Below are positions 1 to 12,600 of a stretch of DNA of 54,862 bases, one piece after another. A program made the translations under genes and the position numbers. The notes under the pieces are model-generated. The model was not told the DNA's origin, searched no databases, and saw only the letters and a program-made list of their open reading frames with translations. Where the stretch lies: NCBI GenBank assembly GCA_013365365.1, contig JABVXU010000366.1, forward strand, positions 1 through 54,862, written 5' to 3'. The DNA comes from Cruorifilaria tuberocauda (taxonomy: Eukaryota; Nematoda; Chromadorea; Rhabditida; Onchocercidae). The number at the start of each line of letters is the position of its first letter. Positions within the stretch are counted from its first letter, which is position 1.

Positions 1-1863
1 GTTAATAAATAATTTGTCCATGAAATCCGAATCAAAAAAGTTCATGAAAAGTGAGCGGCTAGTTGCAGTCTTAGCTCAGTTAATTAATGAATAATTGAAT
101 GATAAATTTAATCAAAATCAAAGAATTAAACAAAACAACTAATCGTGATCATTGAGTTGGGAATGATAAATATTAGATATGCCTTCAATCCCTTTCTTAC
201 TTTAGTAATCGAGTTTTAGAATTTGAAGTAAAATAAAAATATCTGTATTAATTCCCTCCGTTTCAATTCATTTCTGCTTCGAATATTAAAGCAATAATAA
301 GAAAAATGAGAGATCAATTCTTTGTAAAGAATTTAAACTCAAATTAATGTTTTTGCACCTTCAATTCTCAAAGTCAGTAGTAACAAAATTATTGAACGAT
401 AATAAGTATAAAAAAGGGAAGTGAGAGAGGAAGTAAGTAAATTTATGCGTCAAAAAGGGAAAAAACACTCATACCATTTAAGAAAAAATGGGGATTTCAT
501 AACGCTTTATCCGAAATTTCTAGAAAAGAAGACTTGATGAAGAAAATTGTATAGTTTCCATTTTACAATGTTCGATAAAAAACTATAAATTAAAAGTAGT
601 CCTCTATAAGGTACAAAGAAAAGTTTGCGAGCAGTTGAAGATTAGTCTTATAAAGGTAAATGCATTCTTCTTCCTTATCCCATTATCAGTAAATTTCTCT
701 GGAGAAAAACACAATAAAAACCTTGCTGGATATATTCCGATATTTGATATCCATTCGATTTCTGTAAACAACCCTTCGTTTCATTCTTAACATTCGAACG
801 TGAAACATCATTGTATTCCATAACATGACCAATTTGTTGAAATTCCTAGAAATATTGAGAGTAAACATCCAAAGTGCGTAAAGCTCTAAAATATTTCAGA
901 TGCATTAAGGGATGGAAGCGGAAGTATCACAGACTATTCAAAAATTTAACCATTCTGTCGGCATCACATATCATATTTGTTATTTTCATACCGGATATGC
1001 ATAGAATTTATAATAACAATATATATAAAAGGTACATGAAAGATGAGAAAAAAATAGTAATAATTGTTAAATAGTTATAATTGTTCTTAACATACAAAAT
1101 CACAAATTATACCACTTTGTTTTCCATGTGATCGCTCACTTTTATTCTATTGAGAAGTGTAAATGGAATAAACATGAGTGATCATTTTTAATTTCCTCCC
1201 GAAGTATTTGGGATATCATTTTCTAATGGAGGCAGTGCATTGAAAGTAAGCTGACAAATCGAATAAATCTAATAGGATTTAATTGTTTGAAGTAAGATTC
1301 AAATTTTATTGAACGACTTCAAGTATTCAGAAGGTTTCATTCTCTGTTTCAGATAGGATGCAATCCAACTGTATCATTTAATATTTCGATTTTTAAATAA
1401 CATTTAAATAACTCATCAATGTAGACTATCTCGTCGAATATTACTATATCTTTTTGTATTGATACAGTTTGGTCAAAGCCTTTATATTTGACCTGAACTA
1501 ATGCAAATTGATAATCTTTACTTTAAATCTTTCACTCCCAACGTTGTCTCCACTTCACAACTGTTTATATTCATAATGAATTAGTAAACCTGATCTATGC
1601 TTAAATGATAGTGTCTAAGTTTCTTGAATATATTGCTTTTGCAATAATTGAAAAACAACTTCCATTCACCGATTATATCTTCGCTCATTTAGTGAAACGT
1701 TTACTCAATTTTCCATGAATTTTCACTTCCTAATTGTTGCATAGCTTATAAAAACGTTGAATGTTCCTTTCGCTAAATTTTGATAACTTTTAAAATCAAA
1801 AAGGTTGTTGCATTTTGCGTAAGAAATTTAAACTCTAATCAGCATTCATTCGACAAACTGCAA
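1..1863. other. 3' flank of the agrin gene, no gene recognised
   Basis: This AT-rich stretch lies downstream of the inferred agrin stop codon on the minus strand. Two short open frames (686-868 minus, 874-1074 plus) have no family resemblance and the biased composition of non-coding DNA here. It probably contains the agrin 3' UTR and cleavage site, but I could not pick a convincing poly(A) signal. An AATAAA on the minus strand near 1302-1307 is a weak candidate. Confidence 0.5.
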
Positions 1864-3627
1864 TCAGAAGTTATGGAGAGAGAAGAAGATGGACACTGTA
1901 CCAACCTGACAAAAGATAGCGGAACTTTGGTCTCAATTGAAAATGCCACATGATACTTCAAATTGCGATATTTTCCTAATATTTAAACATACTTTGAAAA
2001 GTTCAGAAAATGTATGTCCGTCAATGGTCAATCGTTGTACTGCACCTCGGAATGGCACCGCAAGCTCAGGTATCGTGCTTGGTATGATAGTTTTGTTTGT
2101 AACTCCACCAATGAAAACTACTGCATCGCTTGCATCCAAATGTGAATAGCAAAGCTTGAATGATTAATGAATATTTTAACCATAATAATACCAAATTAAT
2201 AAAAACCTGATAAATCCCTATAAATTTAATATTATTGCTGAGATTAGCTTTTAAAGATCTCAATTCCTAGTTAAATTTGTAATCGTTTGAGAATATTTTC
2301 ATATACGAATCCAAGAGAGGATTCTTACGAATCTCGGCAGTGGTTCATAGTGAAGTTAGAAACTGAGCAAAATTCCATCCCTTTCAGACTTCCCAAAATT
2401 TCACTTTAAATATTTTGGAGAAAGCTTATTACATGTTCGCATAATTCAAGTTCTTCGATCCAAAATTCATTACTCAAAAGAAAAAAAAACAAAGTGCAAA
2501 CGTCAACAAACAACCTGAGAAATTTGGGTTTCAATCTCCTCGTTACCATCTTGAAGTGAACTATTGATTAAGTATTTTCGAAAACGGATCGAATGTAACT
2601 GATCGTTCAAAACTGATTTAGTGGACCTGAATTAATAGAGAATACAAAAATTAACAAAAAGAACTTGAAAAAATAACTATAAAATTCAACTTATAAGTAA
2701 ATTAATGAGATGGAACTTAAGTAAGTGCGCATTACTATTGAAATCTGATATTTAAGTATTCGTCATACATCTTACTGTTCGGTATGTATGCTTCGACATT
2801 TATCAGGTATATCAAAAAAATAATTCATCAATATCTTATTTACACAGTAAAATCCGCGAACAATTTTCTGCTTTTTCTTTTTTTTCCAATTCCATTTTAA
2901 ATTATACTTCTAACAATGTCAATGTCAACAGGAATAACGATAAGCTAAGTAATCTCACTAACAATTACGCAGATGATGTTAATCGATAAAGCGGTAGTTT
3001 AATTTCATGATGAAATAAATCCCTATGAGAATAATTCAACGATTGCAATAAATGAAGTTTAATAGCATTCATTTACCGATGTCTTTCAAGAGTTCAACAA
3101 AGATTAAACAGTAATGAATGGAAAGAATGGAACTCACGAGAGAATTTTTCTAACTGTCTCAGTAAAATGAAATTTGACAATTTCGACAAAAATTTTTTTT
3201 TGAAAATTCTGATAATCCGTAGAAACATTCATTTTCTCCGAAATTTAGAACCTAACTTGATGACAATTTTCTAACAGATGGAAATGAAGAATCTAAGGCA
3301 ATGAATTCAGGAGTGAAAATTTAACTTTATGATAAGAGAAAAAATAAGAATTGAGTGAACTATTGGAATACCTGCTGTAAAGGATTTGAGATCCGAAATT
3401 CCAGAAGAAATATGGCTGCGAAGCTATTAACACTAAAGCTATAAAATCGCCGTCAATATAGTGTCCTTTTGCAGTGTCTAGTTTAGTCCAATAGAATACT
3501 AAGCCATTTGAATCCATTGCTTTCAGCCATATTTCCAATTCCATTTCTTCTTTCGTATTTATTCTTACATTCTTCATTAAAATACCATCACCAATGAACA
3601 GTGGAACTGTATAATTCGATTTTATGT
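1864..3627 (-). CDS. agr-1: agrin exons 26-29: LamG domain 2 and C-terminus
   Basis: Exons: 3627-3372 (NYTVPLFIGDGILMKN, EIWLKAMDSNGLVFYW), 2626-2515 (VLNDQLHSIRFRKYL), 2154-1993 (HLDASDAVVFIGGVTNK, FRGAVQRLTIDG) and 1905-1864 (VGTVSIFFSLHNF, stop TGA at 1866-1864). This is a LamG fold with the usual WH-like turn replaced by LH and with A in place of the cysteine of the F-x-GC motif, so the terminal disulphide seems absent. The last small exon is the least certain part; it is chosen because it follows a GTATGT donor in phase 0 and stops soon. Confidence 0.72.
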
Positions 3628-6600
3628 CTGAAATAAATTTTAAAAGCTTCCACTAATCTCAAAATTAAGCTGTAACATAATAACTTCAAAGTTTAATCTC
3701 ACTTCGCATGTTTTACATCATACCACATTCTTTAATTGCGCAATTATTTCAATCTCACTTCTAGACGATTTGATAACTAAACAAACTTAATTGTTCTTCA
3801 TTGAATATCTGGATAATAGATGAATTATCATCACAGATTTTACTACTTTCACATATTTGCTGCTCACAAAGATGACCTGTAATTGATAGAATTTTGATTT
3901 CAATTCTTGAATTTTTTCAAGAATACAAGAACAGAATAAACCTGATGTGATAATAAGGAAGGTCAAGAAGAGAAGAATGTATGATTTCGATGAAGCAATT
4001 TCAACTCATTTACTTTGATGAGATTTCGTCCTCATTTTTTTTGAGATATTGCACAACTTAAAAGTTCTCTGTTTCGTTTCATTTCATTAAATGGATAAAA
4101 AGCGAAATTAAAAGCACAGTTTTGCACACTATTATTTATGTTTTAACTGATGATAGAAAACTTATATAACAATTTAAGACCTGTCAGTTGAAAATAAGTG
4201 AAATTCAAGATTAATAAAAAACTATCAATGAAGACAACCATTAAAGTATTGAATGCAGTGACATGTCGGTTTAGCATCGATCTCATTCAACTGACATGAA
4301 CTGCCATTCGAACAATTCTTTATGCATGTATTTTGTGAACAATAAGCTAAAAGAAAGCTTTAAAATGTAGAGGAGAAATTTATCTCGAAATTAATAATGG
4401 AATGGCACAAATAATGAAATTAGCAATTAATTCCTTCTATTTGCTGAATAATTAACATTTAAAATTATAAGAGTATTAAAGATATCGCCATAGTAAATTA
4501 TATCATTGCATATCAAAATTTCACTTATTATTTTATATCGAAAAAGTTTGATTAAAAAAATATGATTATATTATCTAATTAAAAATTACTATTTCAAGCG
4601 GTCCCGGAAACTATAAATTCTGCTCAAATACAGTTATTTTGTGTCCAAAATTTCTAAGCTCAGATGATGTCAGTGTCAAGTACAGAGACAAATTTATTTA
4701 TTAAATAATCACACTGAAAGTAATTTAGATAAATAGACATTTTATAGGACCATGATGTTAATAACCATAGCATTATAAATTCCCAATTAAATTTTCTCCC
4801 ATAATTTAGCTTTTTTGAAAACTTTTGAAGATTATGAGGTATCATTTCCAATTATCATATCGAAGTTATCATACCTTAAATGTACTATCCTAGTATACTC
4901 AATTTGATCGAACTAAATGACAATTCGATGATTTACTTAAAATTATAACTGATACAGTTTTAACTAATCAAATATAATTCACTCAATATAAGTAGAATAT
5001 AAATCTTACCAATATTGCCCCAAAATTTCATGTTTTCTTTGGATATATAACGTCCATTAATAGAAATATTTGATAGACAACCCGTAAAATTGTTGAACTC
5101 TGTGTGTTTTGAATGTGAGCTGTAAGATAAATTCAATTTTCATACAGAAATTTTCTCCAGTTCTCAAATCAAAGTATAGATGTAAAAAAGAGTTAAGAGG
5201 TTGAGAAATGAGCAAAAATTATCAAATAAATCTATTACTTCATGTTTTTCAATCAGAACTGACACGATAATAAATTCTGTCGAATTAAATCTTCAATAAA
5301 TATCGAAAAACTTCAATAAATATTTGCAAGTATTGATAGCAAATACTTGCAAAATAAATTACTTTTTGATATTCAAACTTTCGAATCAAACATGACCTCT
5401 ATTGTTTATAATCGCTGGATTTTTTAACAACAAAAGCAGTATGAATTTGATTTTTAATAAATTAAAAATATTAAAGCACATGCCGAAAATGATCAACCAA
5501 TGCATATCCCAGATGTATCGATGTGTCAAGTTTAGGTGGATAGTTGTTGATTGTGAATGGCAATCTCAATACTTCTGGAGCTAAATCATCAACAGTTAAA
5601 AAAATTTGATCATACAGGAAAGTAACTGTAATTCTGTATGATTGATTCATATCGAGCAATGGTTTCCATTCCATAGAAAATAATTCAACATTCACTGATA
5701 AACTGAAATACACTTAGAAATGTCGATGTTCTATTTCAACGTATCTTCAACTTCTCTTCAACTTAACATGAATGATTTGTCATAATTAAAAATTAAAGAC
5801 TGGTGTGATTTTTATTTCGAACAAAAGTTTGAATGCATTAAATCCTTTAATGTTAAAGTAGCAATGCATCAAACATATAACTCAATTAATATTCGGTAAT
5901 GTGGAAAAGTTTTGAATACAAAATAAACAACATGTATTTTTCATGTTGCATAAATCATCAAAATGATTATTTGAAATACATTTCAGCTGGAAATCTTTCA
6001 TCGTCCGAAACTAAAAATATACCTAAATATAAGTTTAGAATCTGATAGTAATAGAAGGATGGAATCATTCACTCCATTTAAATCACTGTACAGCAACACT
6101 CCCGAAGTATTATGTGCTTGAATCTGTTTCATAAAGTTAGATTATTGAGTTAACACATGGATTTGAAAAAGATTAAATGTGATGTCTTTCGAAATACAAC
6201 ACTTTTATGAAACTTCGATCATTAGAATATTTCTTAATGATATTTGAAAGTTTCTTGCGATATTATTTATGCGTTTCACTACAAACAATTTTTAATCATA
6301 CTTTTCATAGTAATTTATCTCAAAGTAATAAAACCATACCTGCATTTGGACTGAAAAGAGGGGATTTAATGATTTATCGATGGTAACTTGCATCCCGGAA
6401 AATCCATCCAACTTCCAGGAACTCTGTTGATTACCATTTTTTTCTGTAATGCAACTAACTTAAGCCTTATCATTATCCACTTATTCAGAATATTTCATTT
6501 CCGAGAAAATTTAAATTCTCAATATTGAAATTCATTTCTGAAAAAATAATAATCTATGAAAATATTTCAAACGGCAATGATTTCCTAACAATACTTAGTA

Positions 6601-9600
6601 TATGAAATAATATACAAAAATATTTAATATATAAAATATTAAATATTGCCACTATAACTAATTTCGTTTAATTGGGGCGAAGATTTAGAGATTTAAATAT
6701 TTCAACCCTACTTCGAATTTCACCTCAGAAAGATAAGGTCTAAAACCTTATTTTAAAAATTTTATAAAAATGTAATGATAGAATACAAATAGTATAAACG
6801 AAAAAATTGAAACTTTAATGCTTCGTCATGTTACTACTGGAAATAAAGTAGTGGATAAAACTACTTGAGATGAACTTAAATTTATTTTAAAAAATACTAA
6901 TTGATATGAAGGAACAAAATAAACATCGATATTCTAACCTTGTATACATCGGGTCATGTCCTTCGACGGAAAGAATCCTTCTCGACACTTACATGACTTC
7001 AACTTCAAAAAATTCATTTCACTACAATATGCATTAGAAATACGACAGTTAGTATCATCAGCACATAAATTCCCCAAAAATGCTGGTATGCTCAATTCAC
7101 GCTCTCGACGTTGCTCCGTCTCGTCGTTGCCATTATTAACATCTGAATGCGCTTTTGAAACTTAACCAAGTGAAATACTAAAACTAATTACATTCTATTT
7201 CAAGTATGATATATTAAAAAATTAAATTAATATTTCGCATTTCTTATGTAATTTCTAACTTATTTTATTTCTTTATCATCATATCGTTATAATTATTATT
7301 ACAATTATAATGAAAGTGTGAAGTGTTTTAGTTCTTAAGTCTAATTAATAGTTATACACAAAACTAATATCATTATTATTATTATCAGTCTCACTAACAG
7401 TTATTTAAATTTCGAACTAAGATATGCTCATTAAATAGTTTTTTAGAAAATAGGGATTTGTATCACTATACAATAGTTGGGATAAAAGATACCTTTTGGA
7501 CAGATACCAAGTGTCGATGGAACTAAGTCCAACTGGTACATGCATGCAAATTGTTGCAGTTTACAGATATTATCGTAAGTGTTACCATCAGATCCACAGA
7601 CAGTCATTCCAGCTACTATTCCAAGATGATCCAGTAAACACTGCTTTGGACACTTACAAATTGGTATTCCTGATGGAGCAATCACGCACACTCCACCATG
7701 ATGACATCGCAGCTCGCTGCAGTCTCTTAAAAATGATGCACAATGGTGCTTTTTTTCTTAGTTTACCAAACTTTTACTATGATTCGTTTTTCAAAAATGA
7801 GTAAGGCCAATTATTGATTAAAATAGAATGATTTTGATTACGTACTATATATCTATAAGTTCAGTACAATTAGATATCATTTATATCAACCAAAAATTTA
7901 TATCAGAATACTAAGAATCTATTCACTGATATTAGTATCACATAGATATTACTTTTTTAATTTTTAAATAGTTAAATTCTATAACTGTTAATACAAAAAA
8001 AAATTGTACAGTAAAAAGCTGTTTTACTTGGGAACATATAATTCCGTCTTTTTCATGCAACCGTTTGGAGTTAAAATAAAATCTGGACCACAGAAATCAC
8101 ATTTCAAACCATATGAATCCGGCTTGCACTGACAACGACCTGATGATTGTTCACAATCAAAGCGAGAAGAGCCAAATGCCGAACAGCCACATGCTGTAAA
8201 ATTAAATGAGAAGGAAATGTTTTATGTCATAGTCTCAACAAGAACATTCTTAGCTTTTCACGATCCAGGAAATAACTTACGCTGACATCCTAAGGCACCT
8301 TTGGCTATCAGATGCAGTCCCCAAAAACCCGACACGCAGTGATCGCATTTCTTTCCACCTAAACCTGGAAGGCATCGACATTGTCCACGTTGATCACACT
8401 CGTTACTGTAAGATCCGATACGGTTGCAACTGCATTCGTCTGCAAAATTCTGCAATCTTCTTAACCGACAAAAGAAATGTTTTTCAGGTAGGAGGTGAAC
8501 AGAGGTGTAATAAGAACAGAGAACAGAGTAATAGACTCGAATGAAATATAAACTCCTGTACACAAACTTCTGGTTCTCTTTTCTTCTCTTACTACTCTCT
8601 TATCGTATTTCCTAGGTTTCAACTTATAAAGAAAAGTTCTAATTAATCAATAACTGAAAAAAAGATTGGGAAACATCCTCTACAGATTTTTCAGTTTAGT
8701 ACCCGCCAATTCATCCTACAATTTCGGCATTAATTGTATTCCAAAGAAAATACAGAAAAAGACTGTAAAGACAAAACTTTACAACGGTAAGATATCAATA
8801 TGTCACGAAAAGAGTTTTAATAGCATTTTGGAGACGTATAATATTTGAAAATAAATCTGTAAAGTAATATTAAACTCAATATTTATCACTGTTGAATGAA
8901 ACAGTTAATAATCTCATTTTTAGGAAAACTTGATTGATGAGTCTTTCTAGCCTTATTAACCGAACATAAAATGGTAAATACTTAATATACAAAAGTTGTC
9001 AAAGTGTGCACACATCGTATAAACTTTTGTGCAATTAATCTGTTTGTGAAAGTCAATGCCTTGATTTTTTCAGTTTCTGATGCAGTTTCTGATGAGACTG
9101 ATGCTTTTGGTTTTTAATAAACTATTTTCAATGGTCGCACTGCTCATTAATTTGTTATAACTCATTCCTGCTATCATATATAACGCAATCAAAAAATACT
9201 TTACTATTTCTATTTCTGAAGCCTTGTTCACAATAAATGATCAAATCTGAATTTCCGTTATGTGATAACGGCTCTCCGTGTAACGTGATAAAATATTTCT
9301 ATCCATTTAAAGAATTTTATCATAAGAAATAGAAATTACATTTGAAATAATTTTAAAAAAGCAGCAGAAGAAAGATAAATATAAAGAATTAAATAGAAAA
9401 CTGGAAAAATAATTCACAAATCACAAATAATAGAAAAAGATGTATTGTCAAAGATATTATCAGTATATTGATGATTATTTTTTGTTAAACTTCACTCATA
9501 CAGAGTCAATTATCAATTGCTTTGTTAAACTTTGTTCAAAAATTACTTAATTAAATGTAATATTACATTTAATTACAGGCTGATTAAACAATTGTTTAAT

Positions 9601-12600
9601 ATTACAATGATTATGATATAATCGCTTGCAGAAAATATTGCAAAATATAACTCAATTTTTACCAAACAGGCATTATTGGTTTTTAGTCTATAAGCCACTA
9701 GCTAATAATGGTGAACTCTTGCAGAAATTTCATTTAAATTAATTTCACATAAACTAGGCAATAATGTAAAAATGGACAAACCAATTTTGCGTAACAACTG
9801 TTTACAGTTGTTAAGATGCTGAACTGATATTGCAAAACCTTTGTTACAGGATGCGATTCTTAAATGACATTTCGATGGATAAAGTACTCCATCACTGCCG
9901 CATACCTTCAACATTTTTCGATTAAAATTTAAATTTCAAAATCCTGGCCATATTGTGCGTTCAAAATATTAATGATATTATACCACTCTCTCTGAAATCA
10001 ATTGCTAAAGGGTTCGTGAATATCACTTTTTTTTCTAAATTAAACAAACTTTTGCTCCATTTACTTCCTTCTGAGTTGTTTATCAAGTAATTGGGAAAAG
10101 ATAATTAAAAGCTCACTAGAAATTTAATCCCTTAAATATTATTGAATTCCAAAATTCTTGATTGTGATATTCCATTTTGGAATGAAAAAAACTTTAAAAC
10201 TTTATATTGAATTCAGAAAATCTCCAACCATACCGTATTATTTTCGGTAACATCTGGACAGTTGCTTGGACAGGAACAAATGCCATTCTCACACTGCTGT
10301 GCATCAAGACAAATACTGTTTGAACAACTATCACATGAACCTTGGAAAGCAACAACTATGAATTTTTGTTGCTGACATGCAGCTTGGCGCATATGACATT
10401 CTGAGCGATATGTGATACCATCTGTTGCACACACCATCCCTGAAGATCCATATCAAATAGGTACAGCCGGACAGAAGCATAGCTTTCATAAAAGATCAAT
10501 AGCAAACATGTAATAACTGTTGTGAAAAGAATTAATGAGAGATTACTCAAATAGATCGGATAAGGCACTTCCAATGCAAAATCGTACTGCGGAACCAGCA
10601 AGTTTTTAGTTCTTCTACAGACGCATGAAAAATTCTTATTTATTTTATAGAAAAAAAAACCGGAATTGTCGTAAGCGCATTGATCTCGACATTGACAAGA
10701 ACCACTGCCAGTTTCATCCGATACACAAGTAGCATAAAATTCGCAATGAACATTCACGCAACCATCTATTTTTAATTAAATTTCAAAATTATTTTCTATT
10801 AGAAATCAGATTTGAGCAACCGAAACTTTCCAATAGATGATCTTTCTTTGAAATCAAACTTCAAAAATTCCGCGTGTGATTCAAAGTAACTGTTCTATCT
10901 TAAATTAAGCACTCTTTTATTTTGGACTATTGAGAGGTTATTCAATTTCGTATTCACTAACTTTTTAAATGCTTTATTAAATATATAAATTATTCTTAAG
11001 AGACATTTATTGCTTATGCACGCCCATCACTCAAGGAAAGTGCTGTAGGAAAACTGTAAGTACTCCTTGTAAATAACTATTCTATTTTGCATACAAATGA
11101 TGAAAACGATAGTCTTATCATCTTAGGAGGAAATACATGTGTGGCGAAGAAGCCAAAACTGACCACATACTCCACTATACTTCTGATAAATAAATTTGCC
11201 ACTTAGACAGGATTCGAGACGCATTTTGCACTCATTTGCATAAGTGATGCCATCGGAAGCGCAAATTTCATTGAGTTGCGAATCGCAATCTTCGCATTCG
11301 CATACTGGATGTCCATTTCGGTCAATGCATACTTCAGATGGCCGACAACCATCGTAACCAGCGCACACACCAAAGCCTTCACTTTTTTCGATTATCTTTT
11401 ACATTAATTCTTTTTTACATTTACGTTAAATCAAATTTTTATTCATTTTATCTCATACTTAATCTAATTCTCGCTATGGAAAATATCTAACATATAAAAA
11501 CCTCAAAATCAGCTAATGAAATTATACTCGAATCATTCATTATAATCTTTGTTCAAAGTCTTACGATGTAACACTGAAATCTCTTTTTCGTTCTCTAATG
11601 CATAAAATCTTTGTTCAAACAGTTTGAACAAAGATAAAAATATATTTTAATTAATATAGAGAAATATATTTTGTACTAACGATAATAGGCAAGAAATTAC
11701 CGCAGGGGCCTGTATGCCTTACGGCATTGTGCATTTTTGATAAACATGCGGAGCGCCGCATCACACATTCGTTATCATACGTTTTCCCGTACTGAAATAT
11801 TAACAAAATATTTTGATATCTTGCTTATTTATTGTTTTAATTTCAATTTTACGGAGTAGCAAACTATGAGAATGAATCAGTGATATTTCCCATGCAAATA
11901 TCTGGTTTATTTGAAAGTTAGCAAATAGCAAGGAAAAAACTAACAATGGAACAGACAGGTCTCGTAACAGGCGGACAGTACTGAATACATCTGCATATGG
12001 CCGTACCATTTTCCTGAATGTGACATGTTTCCAAATCCGAGCAATGAATTAATTTACATGGATTGTCTTCTGCAAATTCACGATTAAACTAAGGTAATCT
12101 TTTTCTGATACTTGATAGGATGTATGAAATAATACTCGAACAATAATATTCACTGTTCCGTTATATCACGAAATTACAACAACTTAATTACAAACAACGG
12201 TAATAAACCTTAAAAAATTGAAGAGATTAATTTCAACAAACAGAATATCATTTCTTAATTACAGGTATATGCATTGCAAAATATATTGGAATATTGTAAG
12301 AAATTTCCATTCAACAACTTACCTGTCAAAAATACCGCGCATAGTTGAATTATTCAATTGTAAAAACAGAAATTTGAACAATTAAACATTGAAGGAAATT
12401 AAAATCTAGAGATATAGCTTGAAGACGAAGAAAATTGATAAAATAAACCTTTACAGCGTCCTTTGTGATAAATCAGAAGTTCGTTATCATGACGACATGC
12501 TGATACCGACATCAAACATTCATTTTCATATCTCAAATAATGAGTTTAGTTTTTTAATATGACTTGATTTTTTTTATTTGGTAGCATTGAAGGCTCAAAG

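Noticed and set aside
7496..7804. 102-codon plus-strand frame
   Set aside because: Antisense shadow of the agrin FS8 exon.
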